From Bacteroidaceae bacterium (GTDB lineage: Bacteria > Bacteroidota > Bacteroidia > Bacteroidales > Bacteroidaceae): a DNA stretch of 7,444 nucleotides. The notes below the pieces were generated by a model. That model saw nothing but the letters and a program-made list of their open reading frames with translations, did not search any database and was not told the DNA's origin. Shown here piece by piece: positions 1-6,176 of the stretch. Position 1 is the first letter of the stretch. The number at the start of each line of letters is the position of its first letter. The stretch is taken from positions 1 to 7,444 of the forward strand of contig JAGCWG010000242.1 of NCBI GenBank assembly GCA_017961965.1. Direction: 5' to 3'. Made by a program: the position numbers and the translations under genes.

Positions 1-981
1 AAGACTCTCAAGTGGCGCCAGAACATCGACGCAACAAGATTCAACTTCAGCACAAACAGCTGGAAGGTAAGCGCAGACAGCACGCAATTCACTTACGGAA
101 CACCTAAGAAGGATAACAACGCGGACAACAACGTATATCCTTCACTCCAGTTTGAGGCTGGCAACTACATCCTCAAGTTCGAGTCAACAGGTACGGAGGG
201 CAACAAGATTCACATCCTCGTGGAGACGCTTGACGGCAAGAATGTGCTCTTCTCAAAGAAGGGCGAGGTAGGCAAGCCTGTAGTCATGCCATTCTCCGTA
301 AGCGAGTACGGCGAGTACAAGATTACCATCACAAAGGACTCCAAGGCTGACAAGTTCACAAGCCTTGCCATCCACTCATGCGACGAGCCTGCCGAGAACC
401 AGAACTGTACGGACGAGTCAGGTTCAGCTGAGGAGAAGCCAGAGGGCGGCTACCTCATCGAGATTCCACAGGACCAGGGCAGACAGTATGACACATTCGA
501 CCGCACTCAGATGTCAACAGCCGATGGCGTGACAACATACACAGCCAACGGTGACCTTCAGGTAGCATTCAAGATGATGGACATCGACGTAACAGATTGC
601 GACTACGTGCTAGTCAAGTTTGCCGAGCCCGCTCCATCAGGATGGAACATCGCATTCTGGGAAGGACAGGACAACGTAGCCATCCCTGCTGGTGCAACAG
701 AATACAAGTTCGAGCTTGAACCAAGCATGATGGCATCAGGCAGACTCCCACAGATATGCGTTCTCACACTTTGGGGCATCACTTCTCCTATCACACTCAA
801 GGTGACTGGTATCTATAAGCACAACACAAAGGAAGATGCGACTTCACTCTCTGCCGTATCTACAAACGCTGAATCCGTTGCTTACTACACCCTCTCAGGC
901 ACACGCATTGGCAAGCCTTCAAAGGGCATCAACATCGTCAAGATGGCAGACGGAACAACTAAGAAGGTACTTGTGAAGTAA
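1..981 (+). CDS. C-terminal part of a secreted/surface multidomain beta-sandwich protein, 5' end outside window
   Basis: The reading frame is open from base 1, so the ATG at 220 is internal and 326 codons of a longer protein are present. Two beta-rich regions can be seen. The first is roughly residues 1-125 (an NSWKVSADST start, then a YPSLQFEAGNYILKFES core). The second is roughly 150-273 (DYVLVKFAEPAPSGWNIAFW, then an AIPAGATEYKFELE strand). An acidic linker with paired cysteines (C127, C136) separates them. The alternating strand pattern and aromatic residues resemble carbohydrate-binding or other jelly-roll modules, but no family is certain. The last 32 residues (about 295-326) carry YYTLSGTRIG, KGINIVKM and KKVLVK. 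This type of tail is common on exported Prevotella/Bacteroides proteins and resembles, without proving, a type IX secretion C-terminal signal. Any catalytic domain would be upstream. Codon choice is strongly biased to AAG, AAC, ATC and TTC, which suggests high expression. The coding call is firm; the function is unknown. Confidence 0.88.
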   Translation, partial: KTLKWRQNIDATRFNFSTNSWKVSADSTQFTYGTPKKDNNADNNVYPSLQFEAGNYILKFESTGTEGNKIHILVETLDGKNVLFSKKGEVGKPVVMPFSVSEYGEYKITITKDSKADKFTSLAIHSCDEPAENQNCTDESGSAEEKPEGGYLIEIPQDQGRQYDTFDRTQMSTADGVTTYTANGDLQVAFKMMDIDVTDCDYVLVKFAEPAPSGWNIAFWEGQDNVAIPAGATEYKFELEPSMMASGRLPQICVLTLWGITSPITLKVTGIYKHNTKEDATSLSAVSTNAESVAYYTLSGTRIGKPSKGINIVKMADGTTKKVLVK

Positions 982-991
982 ACTTTAGAAT

Positions 992-1038
992 CTATAAAAA
1001 CAGAATGTATAGAGCATCTATACCAGCTATAAAAACAG
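992..1038. repeat. 12-bp direct repeat flanking a perfect 7-bp-stem hairpin
   Basis: CTATAAAAACAG occurs at 992-1003 and again at 1027-1038. Centred between the copies, three bases from each, lies a perfect inverted repeat: GTATAGA (1007-1013), loop GCA, TCTATAC (1017-1023). The element starts 10 bases after the stop codon of the preceding gene. There is no T tract after the stem, so it is not a typical intrinsic terminator. It could be a 3'-end RNA stability structure, a protein-binding site or the trace of a small insertion. The repeats and stem are read directly from the sequence; the role is unknown. Confidence 0.5.
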
Positions 1039-1233
1039 CACGCTCCGCAATTTGAAGAGTTGAAAAAAAGCTACATACGAGCATCTGAACTCACCAATCA
1101 TATCTTCTATCTTCCAATTAAGAAGGAAGAAGAATGGCATATCACCCGACTCATGAACGGAGAAGAAGATACTCTGACATATAATCAGTTTAAGGAATAC
1201 ATCAAGACAAAGCCAACAAATAACGATAATTGA
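1005..1233 (+). pseudogene. Possible small frameshifted gene or gene remnant (about 75 aa if repaired)
   Basis: From 1033 to the TGA at 1231-1233 there are 66 sense codons with no stop, directly preceded in frame by TAA (1030-1032). The stretch reads as a plausible charged soluble peptide, including ELKKSYIRASELTNHIFY, EEEWHITRLMNGEEDTL and YNQFKEYIKTKP. The only in-frame ATG (1153) leaves 26 residues, and a TTG at 1060 would give 57. In another frame an ATG at 1005 opens MYRASIPAIK. Removing one base from the five-A run at 1031-1035 would join it to the long frame and give 75 residues. The protein is not recognised. It could be a decayed gene tail, a real small protein with an unusual start, or a chance open frame. 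It ends eight bases before the terminator stem, as a transcribed 3' end would. The open frame is a direct observation; the frameshift reading is inference. Confidence 0.3.
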
Positions 1234-1240
1234 TTAACCA

Positions 1241-1274
1241 AAGAGCACTCTACAAAAGAATGTAGGGTGCTCTT
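1241..1274 (+). terminator. Intrinsic-type terminator hairpin between convergent genes
   Basis: AAGAGCACTCTACA (1241-1254) pairs with TGTAGGGTGCTCTT (1261-1274) over 14 bp with a single G-U wobble and a 6-base loop (AAAGAA). A pyrimidine-rich TCTTCTTGTATAT stretch runs through and past the plus-strand 3' arm. The hairpin lies between the plus-strand region ending at 1233 and the minus-strand mannosidase stop at 1328, so it probably ends transcription from the left. It may also act on the minus strand, where the A-rich side gives a weaker U tract. Confidence 0.75.
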
Positions 1275-1327
1275 CTTGTATATACTCAATGGCTAAAAAT
1301 TTCAATGGCAACAATCTTATGTTAGCT

Positions 1328-3544
1328 TCACTTACGTGATGAAGGTTCAAAACTTATCTCAAGTATTCCACCGTTCATTATCTCGTCGTGAGTGATGTAG
1401 AGACGCTTGAGAGGTTTGCCATTAAGACTGACGGAGATAGATGTGCTGTCAGTCAATGTGCCATTACGCACAATGGTAAAACACTTGTTACGTCCTACCT
1501 TGATGTCAGCACGATGGAACTGAGGACAGCCAAGGTAATAGCGTGGTGACGACGGGCAGACAGGATAAAAGCCCAAGGCAGAAAAGATATACCATGCAGA
1601 CATCTGTCCCGCATCATCATTGCCACTCAGTCCTCCTGGCGAATTAAGATACTCCGTCTGGAGAATATGCTGCACTGCCCTCGCACACTTGTCATGACGA
1701 CCTATGAAGTCATACATATAGGCAATCTGATGACATGGCTCATTGCCATGCCAATAGAGCGAGTGGAGAAACATAGAATCGAGCTTTGCCTCAAATGCTT
1801 TCTTTCCACCCATACACTTTATCAATCCCTGGACATCATGAGGAACATACCATGAGTAATGGACAGGTGTGCCTTCAGTTATGAACGTGGAAAATGTCAT
1901 GGGAGTAAGGCTGTGTGACTCTGGATGCTTCTCTGGTTCCTTGATATATGCCGTATCAAGTGGAGTGAGGAAAGAGCCATCAGCACGTCTTCCATTGACC
2001 CATCCTGTACGAGGGTCAAACACATTACGATAGTTACGACTGCGATGCATAAGAGCCTTGTAGTCAGACTTACGACCAAGCATCTTTGCCACCTGTGCAA
2101 GAGCATAATCATCATAAGCATACTCAAGGGTGCGTGACACCTGTTCATACTGATGGAAAGCCTCCTTGACCGAATCCTCAAGCGGAATATAGCCATAGCG
2201 GAGATACGACTGCAAGGCACGACGTCCCATTCCATTACGATATTCCTCGTACGTAGCAGGACTGTCAAAAGCATTCCTGCGCATACCTTCGTATGCTTTC
2301 TCTATGTCAAAGCCACGTATTCCCTTAACGTATGCATCTGCTATGGCAGCCGCACAATGGTCGCCTATCATGGCAGCCGTATATGAGTTCCAACAAGGGA
2401 ACACAGGCATCCATCCTCCTTGTTCATATTTGAGTACAAGTGACTGCATCATGTCGGCTGTACGCTCAGGTGAAAGTATTGTCAGCAGAGGGTGTTGTGC
2501 ACGATATGTATCCCACATGGAGTAATCGTCATAGTAAGCCTTTCCCCTTGTGCCTTTTATCGTCTTTCCATCTGCAAACATAGGATATGAGCCATCCACA
2601 TCACTTATGTCGTGAGGAAGGAAACATGTACGATACATAGCACCATAGAACATAGCTTTGGAGTCAGCCTCATCAGACATGACCTCTACCCTTGACAGAG
2701 TATTATCCCACACATCCGTAAGCTTGCTACGGACAAGGTCAAAGTTCCAGTCGGGTATCTCTGCCACAAGATTGCGCTCTGCTCCCTCAAAGGACGTAAA
2801 CGAGTTGGCAGCCTTGACGATTATCGGCTTGTCTGTCTTCTCAAATCTGACCCACACGGTATTCTTATCTTTCCTGCCACTCTCTACTACACGCACATTA
2901 CTCTTGATGATGAAATGTGAAGCGTGTCCCGAAGGTTCGCCCCACCCTTGGTATATGCGATGTATGGGATTGAGACCTTTGATGCTGCCATCCTTCTCCA
3001 CATTCACAAAGCCTTCTCCCTTATCACTATTGACGGTAACGAGGAGATAAGCCGAATCAGGATTAGTGTATGTTAATCGGAAGATACCAGCACGCTGAGT
3101 GGCTGTCATCTCAACAAGGACATCTGTCATCCTTACGGAATAATAGGCAGGAGTAGCAACCTCATTATCATGACGGAAAGGAGAGTCCATTACCCCCTTA
3201 CTGGCATAAGGGAAAAGTGTGAACGAGCCATAATCCTGAGTACATCCACCCACAATCCAATGCGAACAACGGAAACCTTGTAATCTGTCATGCTTATAGA
3301 GATAAGGACATACGCCTTTCTGCTCCGTCATCTGTGTCTGCGGAGTCCAGAAGTTCATTCCGTATGGAGCAAGAACAGCAGGAAGAGTATGTGCATATTC
3401 TTCCGTACCACTACCAAACATTCCCGCCGTCCTGGTATTGCTTGCTGCCGTCCCTACTCTCGTGTCAACAAGTTCAGTCAACGACTGAGCTGAGACACAA
3501 AGCATAGATACATACAAAGTGAGAGTGGATAGTATCTTCTTCAT
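1328..3544 (-). CDS. GH92 exo-alpha-mannosidase (probable alpha-1,2-mannosidase), exported
   Basis: This 738-aa protein has the usual length of glycoside hydrolase family 92, Ca2+-dependent inverting exo-alpha-mannosidases that remove mannose from N-glycans or yeast mannan. Residues 1-19 form a signal peptide with a probable cut at VSA|Q. No cysteine sits in a good lipobox, so a periplasmic or secreted rather than lipoprotein form is likely. The N-terminal domain has PYGMNFWTPQT (60-70) and SHWIVGGCTQDYGSF (94-108). The (alpha/alpha)6 catalytic part has YSMWDTYRAQHPLLT (341-355), MIGDH (392-396), FITEGTPVHYSWYVPHD (554-570), WHGNEPCHQIAY (598-609) and GLSGNDDAGQMSAWYIFSALGFYPVCP (from 638). 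E557 and the Asp pair D643/D644 lie in motifs that carry the family's catalytic acids; this was assigned by motif, not alignment. W66 is a candidate for the aromatic +1-subsite residue linked to alpha-1,2 specificity. The ATG gives a clean signal peptide. The gene stands alone, with no SusC/D pair or other glycosidase within the window. Confidence 0.95.
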   Translation of the reverse strand: MKKILSTLTLYVSMLCVSAQSLTELVDTRVGTAASNTRTAGMFGSGTEEYAHTLPAVLAPYGMNFWTPQTQMTEQKGVCPYLYKHDRLQGFRCSHWIVGGCTQDYGSFTLFPYASKGVMDSPFRHDNEVATPAYYSVRMTDVLVEMTATQRAGIFRLTYTNPDSAYLLVTVNSDKGEGFVNVEKDGSIKGLNPIHRIYQGWGEPSGHASHFIIKSNVRVVESGRKDKNTVWVRFEKTDKPIIVKAANSFTSFEGAERNLVAEIPDWNFDLVRSKLTDVWDNTLSRVEVMSDEADSKAMFYGAMYRTCFLPHDISDVDGSYPMFADGKTIKGTRGKAYYDDYSMWDTYRAQHPLLTILSPERTADMMQSLVLKYEQGGWMPVFPCWNSYTAAMIGDHCAAAIADAYVKGIRGFDIEKAYEGMRRNAFDSPATYEEYRNGMGRRALQSYLRYGYIPLEDSVKEAFHQYEQVSRTLEYAYDDYALAQVAKMLGRKSDYKALMHRSRNYRNVFDPRTGWVNGRRADGSFLTPLDTAYIKEPEKHPESHSLTPMTFSTFITEGTPVHYSWYVPHDVQGLIKCMGGKKAFEAKLDSMFLHSLYWHGNEPCHQIAYMYDFIGRHDKCARAVQHILQTEYLNSPGGLSGNDDAGQMSAWYIFSALGFYPVCPSSPRYYLGCPQFHRADIKVGRNKCFTIVRNGTLTDSTSISVSLNGKPLKRLYITHDEIMNGGILEISFEPSSRK

Positions 3545-3649
3545 ATAGCAAAAAATTGTAGTCGATAGTAATCTAAATCAACAAGCCCATGTGGATAATC
3601 CTTGTAAATTAAGTTATGAGCAAAAAAATAACATGGAATATTTTTAGCA

Positions 3650-3737
3650 TAAATTATCATGAATTTACCACAAATTATCATTAATTTGTTACGCAAATAA
3701 TATTTATGATTATTCGTGGCAAATTAATGGTCATTCG
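3650..3737. promoter_or_regulatory. Cluster of three related 18-bp imperfect palindromes upstream of the GH92 gene
   Basis: Three similar sites lie 106-193 bp upstream of the mannosidase ATG. They are TAAATTATCATGAATTTA (3650-3667, arms TAAATT/AATTTA), CAAATTATCATTAATTTG (3671-3688, arms CAAATTA/TAATTTG) and CAAATTAATGGTCATTCG (3720-3737). The third matches the reverse complement of the second at 15 of 18 positions. The first two are offset by exactly 21 bp, about two helical turns, and an ATTCGTG repeat at 3712 and 3733 shows the same 21-bp offset. This suggests cooperative binding of a dimeric regulator, presumably controlling the mannosidase. The region is very AT-rich, so some similarity may be chance. 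In the rest of the 3545-3831 gap I saw no exact Bacteroidetes TAnnTTTG -7 box. Confidence 0.4.
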
Positions 3738-3803
3738 TGCAAAAACAAAAGTCTTTTTTTGTACCAAGTTATTTTTTATCATTACTAAACTTTCTCGGCA
3801 GAG

Positions 3804-3833
3804 AATATATTTTCTCTCTCGAGAGAATATATT
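3804..3833 (-). terminator. Hairpin at the end of the DUF58 gene, possible operon terminator
   Basis: AATATATTTTCTCT (3804-3817) pairs with AGAGAATATATT (3822-3833) with a two-base bulge. Its core is the perfect palindrome TCTCTCGAGAGA (3815-3826). It overlaps the stop codon of the DUF58 gene and lies in the last transcribed part of the three-gene operon. The stem is mostly A-T and is not followed by a clear U run, so it is at best a weak terminator or a 3'-end stabilising structure. Confidence 0.35.
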
Positions 3834-5166
3834 ACGTCAGCATTCCTCTCTGCTTCAGTTCGAGGTATTTGTTAATGACATCAACGGAGAGATGCTCTGG
3901 TGTTGTAAGCAAGCTCATTATTCCATGCTGCTTCAAGGCAGAGACAATCATCATCCTTTCGTTTATGGACTTCTCTGCCACGACATGGCGGTAATACTCC
4001 TCCACGCTCTCAGCCTTTGAATTCACATATTCACGTATCTCCACATCATCAAAGAACACCACGAGGACACGATGGCGGTTGTTCAGCTGTTGCAGATAGA
4101 CAAGCTGTCGCTTCATGCTGTCCATAGTGGCAAGAGAAGTATATATAATCAACAGAGAACGCTTGTTAACTCTCATATTGACATTAGACAGAAGAGCAGA
4201 GAAATCCGTCTCTCCGAAAGTTGTCTTCTCGTGGTAAAGAGCATCAAGGATTGTCTGCATGTGAGTTGACCTGTTGGATGCTAACACGAATGTGTCAAAC
4301 TGCTCATTGAAGGTCACTATGCCAGCCTTATCCTCTCGTCTTATGGCTATGTAAGACAATACGAGCGAAGCGTTTATGGCATAGTCAAGCAGAGTCATGC
4401 CGTTGAAGCTATGTTGCATCACCCTACCCTTGTCTATCACATTATAGATATTCTGCGAACGCTCATCCTGATACACATTAACCATGAGCTTATGCAGACG
4501 AGCCGTAGCCTTCCAGTTGATGTGCCTGTAGTCGTCACCCTTAATATAGTCCTTTATCTGCTCGTATTCAGTATTATTACCTACCTTACGTATTTTTTTA
4601 ACGCCAAACTCAGTAAGGCGGTTGCTGATGGCAAGCAATTCGTACTTGGTGAGCATCAGATACGAAGGATAGACCTTGACATCCTTAGCCTCGCCACACG
4701 TATAACGCCTTGCAACAAGACCAATCCACGTAGATACAAATACACGAATACGCTCAAAGCGATAGACACCTCTCTCTGTCGGACGCAGCTTGTACTTGAC
4801 AAATGCCTTCTGAGGTTCATCCACATTTTCTGCCTTGTCCATACGCAAGGAGAAGAGGATGTCCCTTCGCTGGAACACATCAGGTATCTCGTCTATTATA
4901 TCAAGGAAGATAGGCATCCTGTACCTACTCTCCACATCAAGACGGACTTCGTTTTCGTCTCCATTAGAGAATCTGTCAGAACAGAATCGTTCTGCCTTAA
5001 TGGCATCCTTGGCAGTATATAGCAGGAAAATATCCATAACCAACGCAGCCAGAAACACCCAAAGGCACACCTGACCGACGAGGAACAGAGGTCCCCACCA
5101 ATAACCGCCAGCCAACAGGACGACAACGACGGCAACGACTATGTATAGCCTTTTGTTTATATACAT
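3832..5166 (-). CDS. DUF58 domain-containing membrane protein (MoxR partner)
   Basis: The protein has 444 residues, the usual size of the family. Two membrane helices sit at the N-terminus (about 7-22 and 26-50, rich in V, L and A). A beta-rich region of about 150 residues follows, then the DUF58 signature YEQIKDYIKGDDYRHINWKATAR (201-223) with KLMVNVYQDE (226-235). The C-terminal half is vWA-like, with NVIDKGRVM (242-250) where a vWA domain would carry its metal-binding DxSxS, DYAINASLVLSYIAIRREDKAGIVTF (261-286) and SLLIIYTSL (337-345). The serines of the metal site are replaced here, so a classical metal site is doubtful. The bulk of the protein probably faces the cytoplasm, where MoxR could act on it. 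It starts 15 bp after the MoxR stop and is the last gene of the operon. The family assignment is firm, but the precise cellular role is unknown. Confidence 0.93.
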   Translation of the reverse strand: MYINKRLYIVVAVVVVLLAGGYWWGPLFLVGQVCLWVFLAALVMDIFLLYTAKDAIKAERFCSDRFSNGDENEVRLDVESRYRMPIFLDIIDEIPDVFQRRDILFSLRMDKAENVDEPQKAFVKYKLRPTERGVYRFERIRVFVSTWIGLVARRYTCGEAKDVKVYPSYLMLTKYELLAISNRLTEFGVKKIRKVGNNTEYEQIKDYIKGDDYRHINWKATARLHKLMVNVYQDERSQNIYNVIDKGRVMQHSFNGMTLLDYAINASLVLSYIAIRREDKAGIVTFNEQFDTFVLASNRSTHMQTILDALYHEKTTFGETDFSALLSNVNMRVNKRSLLIIYTSLATMDSMKRQLVYLQQLNNRHRVLVVFFDDVEIREYVNSKAESVEEYYRHVVAEKSINERMMIVSALKQHGIMSLLTTPEHLSVDVINKYLELKQRGMLT

Positions 5167-5181
5167 TACGTCAATTCAACT

Positions 5182-6147
5182 TTACTGAGGAACCTCAACC
5201 TTATCAATAAGCAAACGAGCAACTTTTATAGGAGTGTAGCCCTCCATCTCTGCCTCAGCCGTAAGGATAATCCTGTGCTGAAGCACGTAAGGAGACACAT
5301 ACTTGATATCATCAGGTGTAACGAAGTCGCGTCCGTTTATCAAAGCGTATGCCTTGGCACACTTGAGGATGGCTACCGTGGCACGTGGCGAAGCACCGAG
5401 GAACACAGCCCTACTGTTGCGAGTCTGCTCCACTATCTCCACGATATAACGCAACAAGGAATCGTCAATAAGGATGCCTGCAGCCTGCTGTCTGAGCGAG
5501 AGAACACCCTCCTTTGAAATGAAAGGAGTAAGCGAGCTTACGTCCGTGAAATCTGCCTTCTGCTGATGGCGTCTCAGGATTTCGAGTCCGTCCTCCACAT
5601 CTGGGTAGCCAACGGTAATCTTCATCATGAAACGGTCAAGCTGAGCCTCTGGAAGACGGTACGTTCCCTCCTGCTCGACAGGGTTCTGGGTAGCGATTAT
5701 CGTGTATGGCGCATCCATCTGGTATGTCTTTCCGTCAACCGTAATCTGCCTCTCCTCCATAGCCTCGAACAGAGCCGCCTGAGTCTTGGCAGGAGCGCGG
5801 TTAATCTCATCCACAAGAATCATATTGCCAAACACAGGTCCTGCATGGAAATCGAAAGCCGAGGTCTGCATGTTAAACACGGTAGTACCCAGCACGTCGC
5901 TTGGCATCAAGTCTGGCGTAAACTGAATACGAGAGAACTTGGCGTCAATCAGCTTGCTTATAATCTTAGCCATAAACGTCTTGGCAACACCAGGCACACC
6001 CTCAAGAAGGATGTGGCCGTCAGCCAGCACACATGACAGAATAAGGTCAACAACCTCCTTCTGACCCACGATAATCTTTCCTATCTCATCTTTTATCTGT
6101 TGAACCTTGTCTGCAATTTCAACGATATCAACACGTGATTCTTCCAT
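5182..6147 (-). CDS. MoxR-family AAA+ ATPase
   Basis: This 321-aa protein is of typical length for a MoxR ATPase, a ring-forming, chaperone-like AAA+ enzyme of the cytoplasm. The motifs appear in order: Walker A GVPGVAKT (50-57), a substrate-loop region RIQFTPDLMPSDVLGT (73-88), Walker B ILVDEINRAP (110-119), EAMEERQITVDG (128-139), sensor 1 IIATQNPVEQEGTYRLPEAQ (150-169) with N155, R172 of LDRFMM as a possible arginine-finger position, and sensor 2 GASPRA (251-256) with R255. All ATP-binding and hydrolysis residues look intact. MoxR proteins are thought to remodel or activate vWA-type partners using ATP; here the adjacent DUF58 and DUF4350 proteins are the obvious candidates. The ATG at 6147 is preceded by an AT-rich leader without a Shine-Dalgarno sequence, as is normal in Bacteroidetes. 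The subfamily was not determined. Confidence 0.96.
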   Translation of the reverse strand: MEESRVDIVEIADKVQQIKDEIGKIIVGQKEVVDLILSCVLADGHILLEGVPGVAKTFMAKIISKLIDAKFSRIQFTPDLMPSDVLGTTVFNMQTSAFDFHAGPVFGNMILVDEINRAPAKTQAALFEAMEERQITVDGKTYQMDAPYTIIATQNPVEQEGTYRLPEAQLDRFMMKITVGYPDVEDGLEILRRHQQKADFTDVSSLTPFISKEGVLSLRQQAAGILIDDSLLRYIVEIVEQTRNSRAVFLGASPRATVAILKCAKAYALINGRDFVTPDDIKYVSPYVLQHRIILTAEAEMEGYTPIKVARLLIDKVEVPQ

Positions 6148-6164
6148 AATTATATCTATAATTA
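6147..6164. repeat. 8-bp inverted repeat immediately upstream of the MoxR start
   Basis: TAATTATA (6147-6154) and TATAATTA (6157-6164) form a perfect inverted repeat with a 2-base spacer. It touches the first base of the MoxR start codon and lies within the 29-bp gap after the DUF4350 gene. It could be an operator or simply part of the AT-rich unstructured leader that Bacteroidetes use for translation initiation. A two-base loop disfavours an RNA hairpin of full length. Confidence 0.25.
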
Positions 6165-6176
6165 AATTGTTATTTC

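Noticed and set aside
220..981. Gene start at the ATG at 220
   Set aside because: The same frame is open back to base 1 with the same biased codon use and continuous beta-strand pattern, so this Met is internal.
1286..1309. Direct repeat TCAATGGC (1286-1293 and 1302-1309) before the GH92 stop
   Set aside because: Eight bases is too short to exclude chance, and no structure or position suggests a role.
3651..3755. CRISPR or tandem-repeat array with 21-bp period
   Set aside because: Only the first two units are clearly alike and the others diverge. There is no constant repeat with variable spacers, so paired binding sites fit better.
3734..3772. A-rich then T-rich tract (CAAAAACAAAAG ... CTTTTTTTG) as a terminator
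   Set aside because: The pairing is all A-T with a minimal loop and no GC stem, so it is most likely just AT-rich intergenic sequence.
3706..4020. Plus-strand open frames starting in the GH92-DUF58 gap (3706 and 3737)
   Set aside because: Most of their length is antisense to the DUF58 3' end. The intergenic part is low-complexity AT-rich sequence, and no conserved motif or promoter supports them.
4411..5022. 203-codon plus-strand open frame
   Set aside because: It lies wholly antisense to the DUF58 gene, whose family motifs are clear. Its translation has no recognisable domain and no leader of its own.
5566..6036. 156-codon plus-strand open frame
   Set aside because: It is antisense to the MoxR gene through its Walker motifs. 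It is open only because of the codon use of the real gene.
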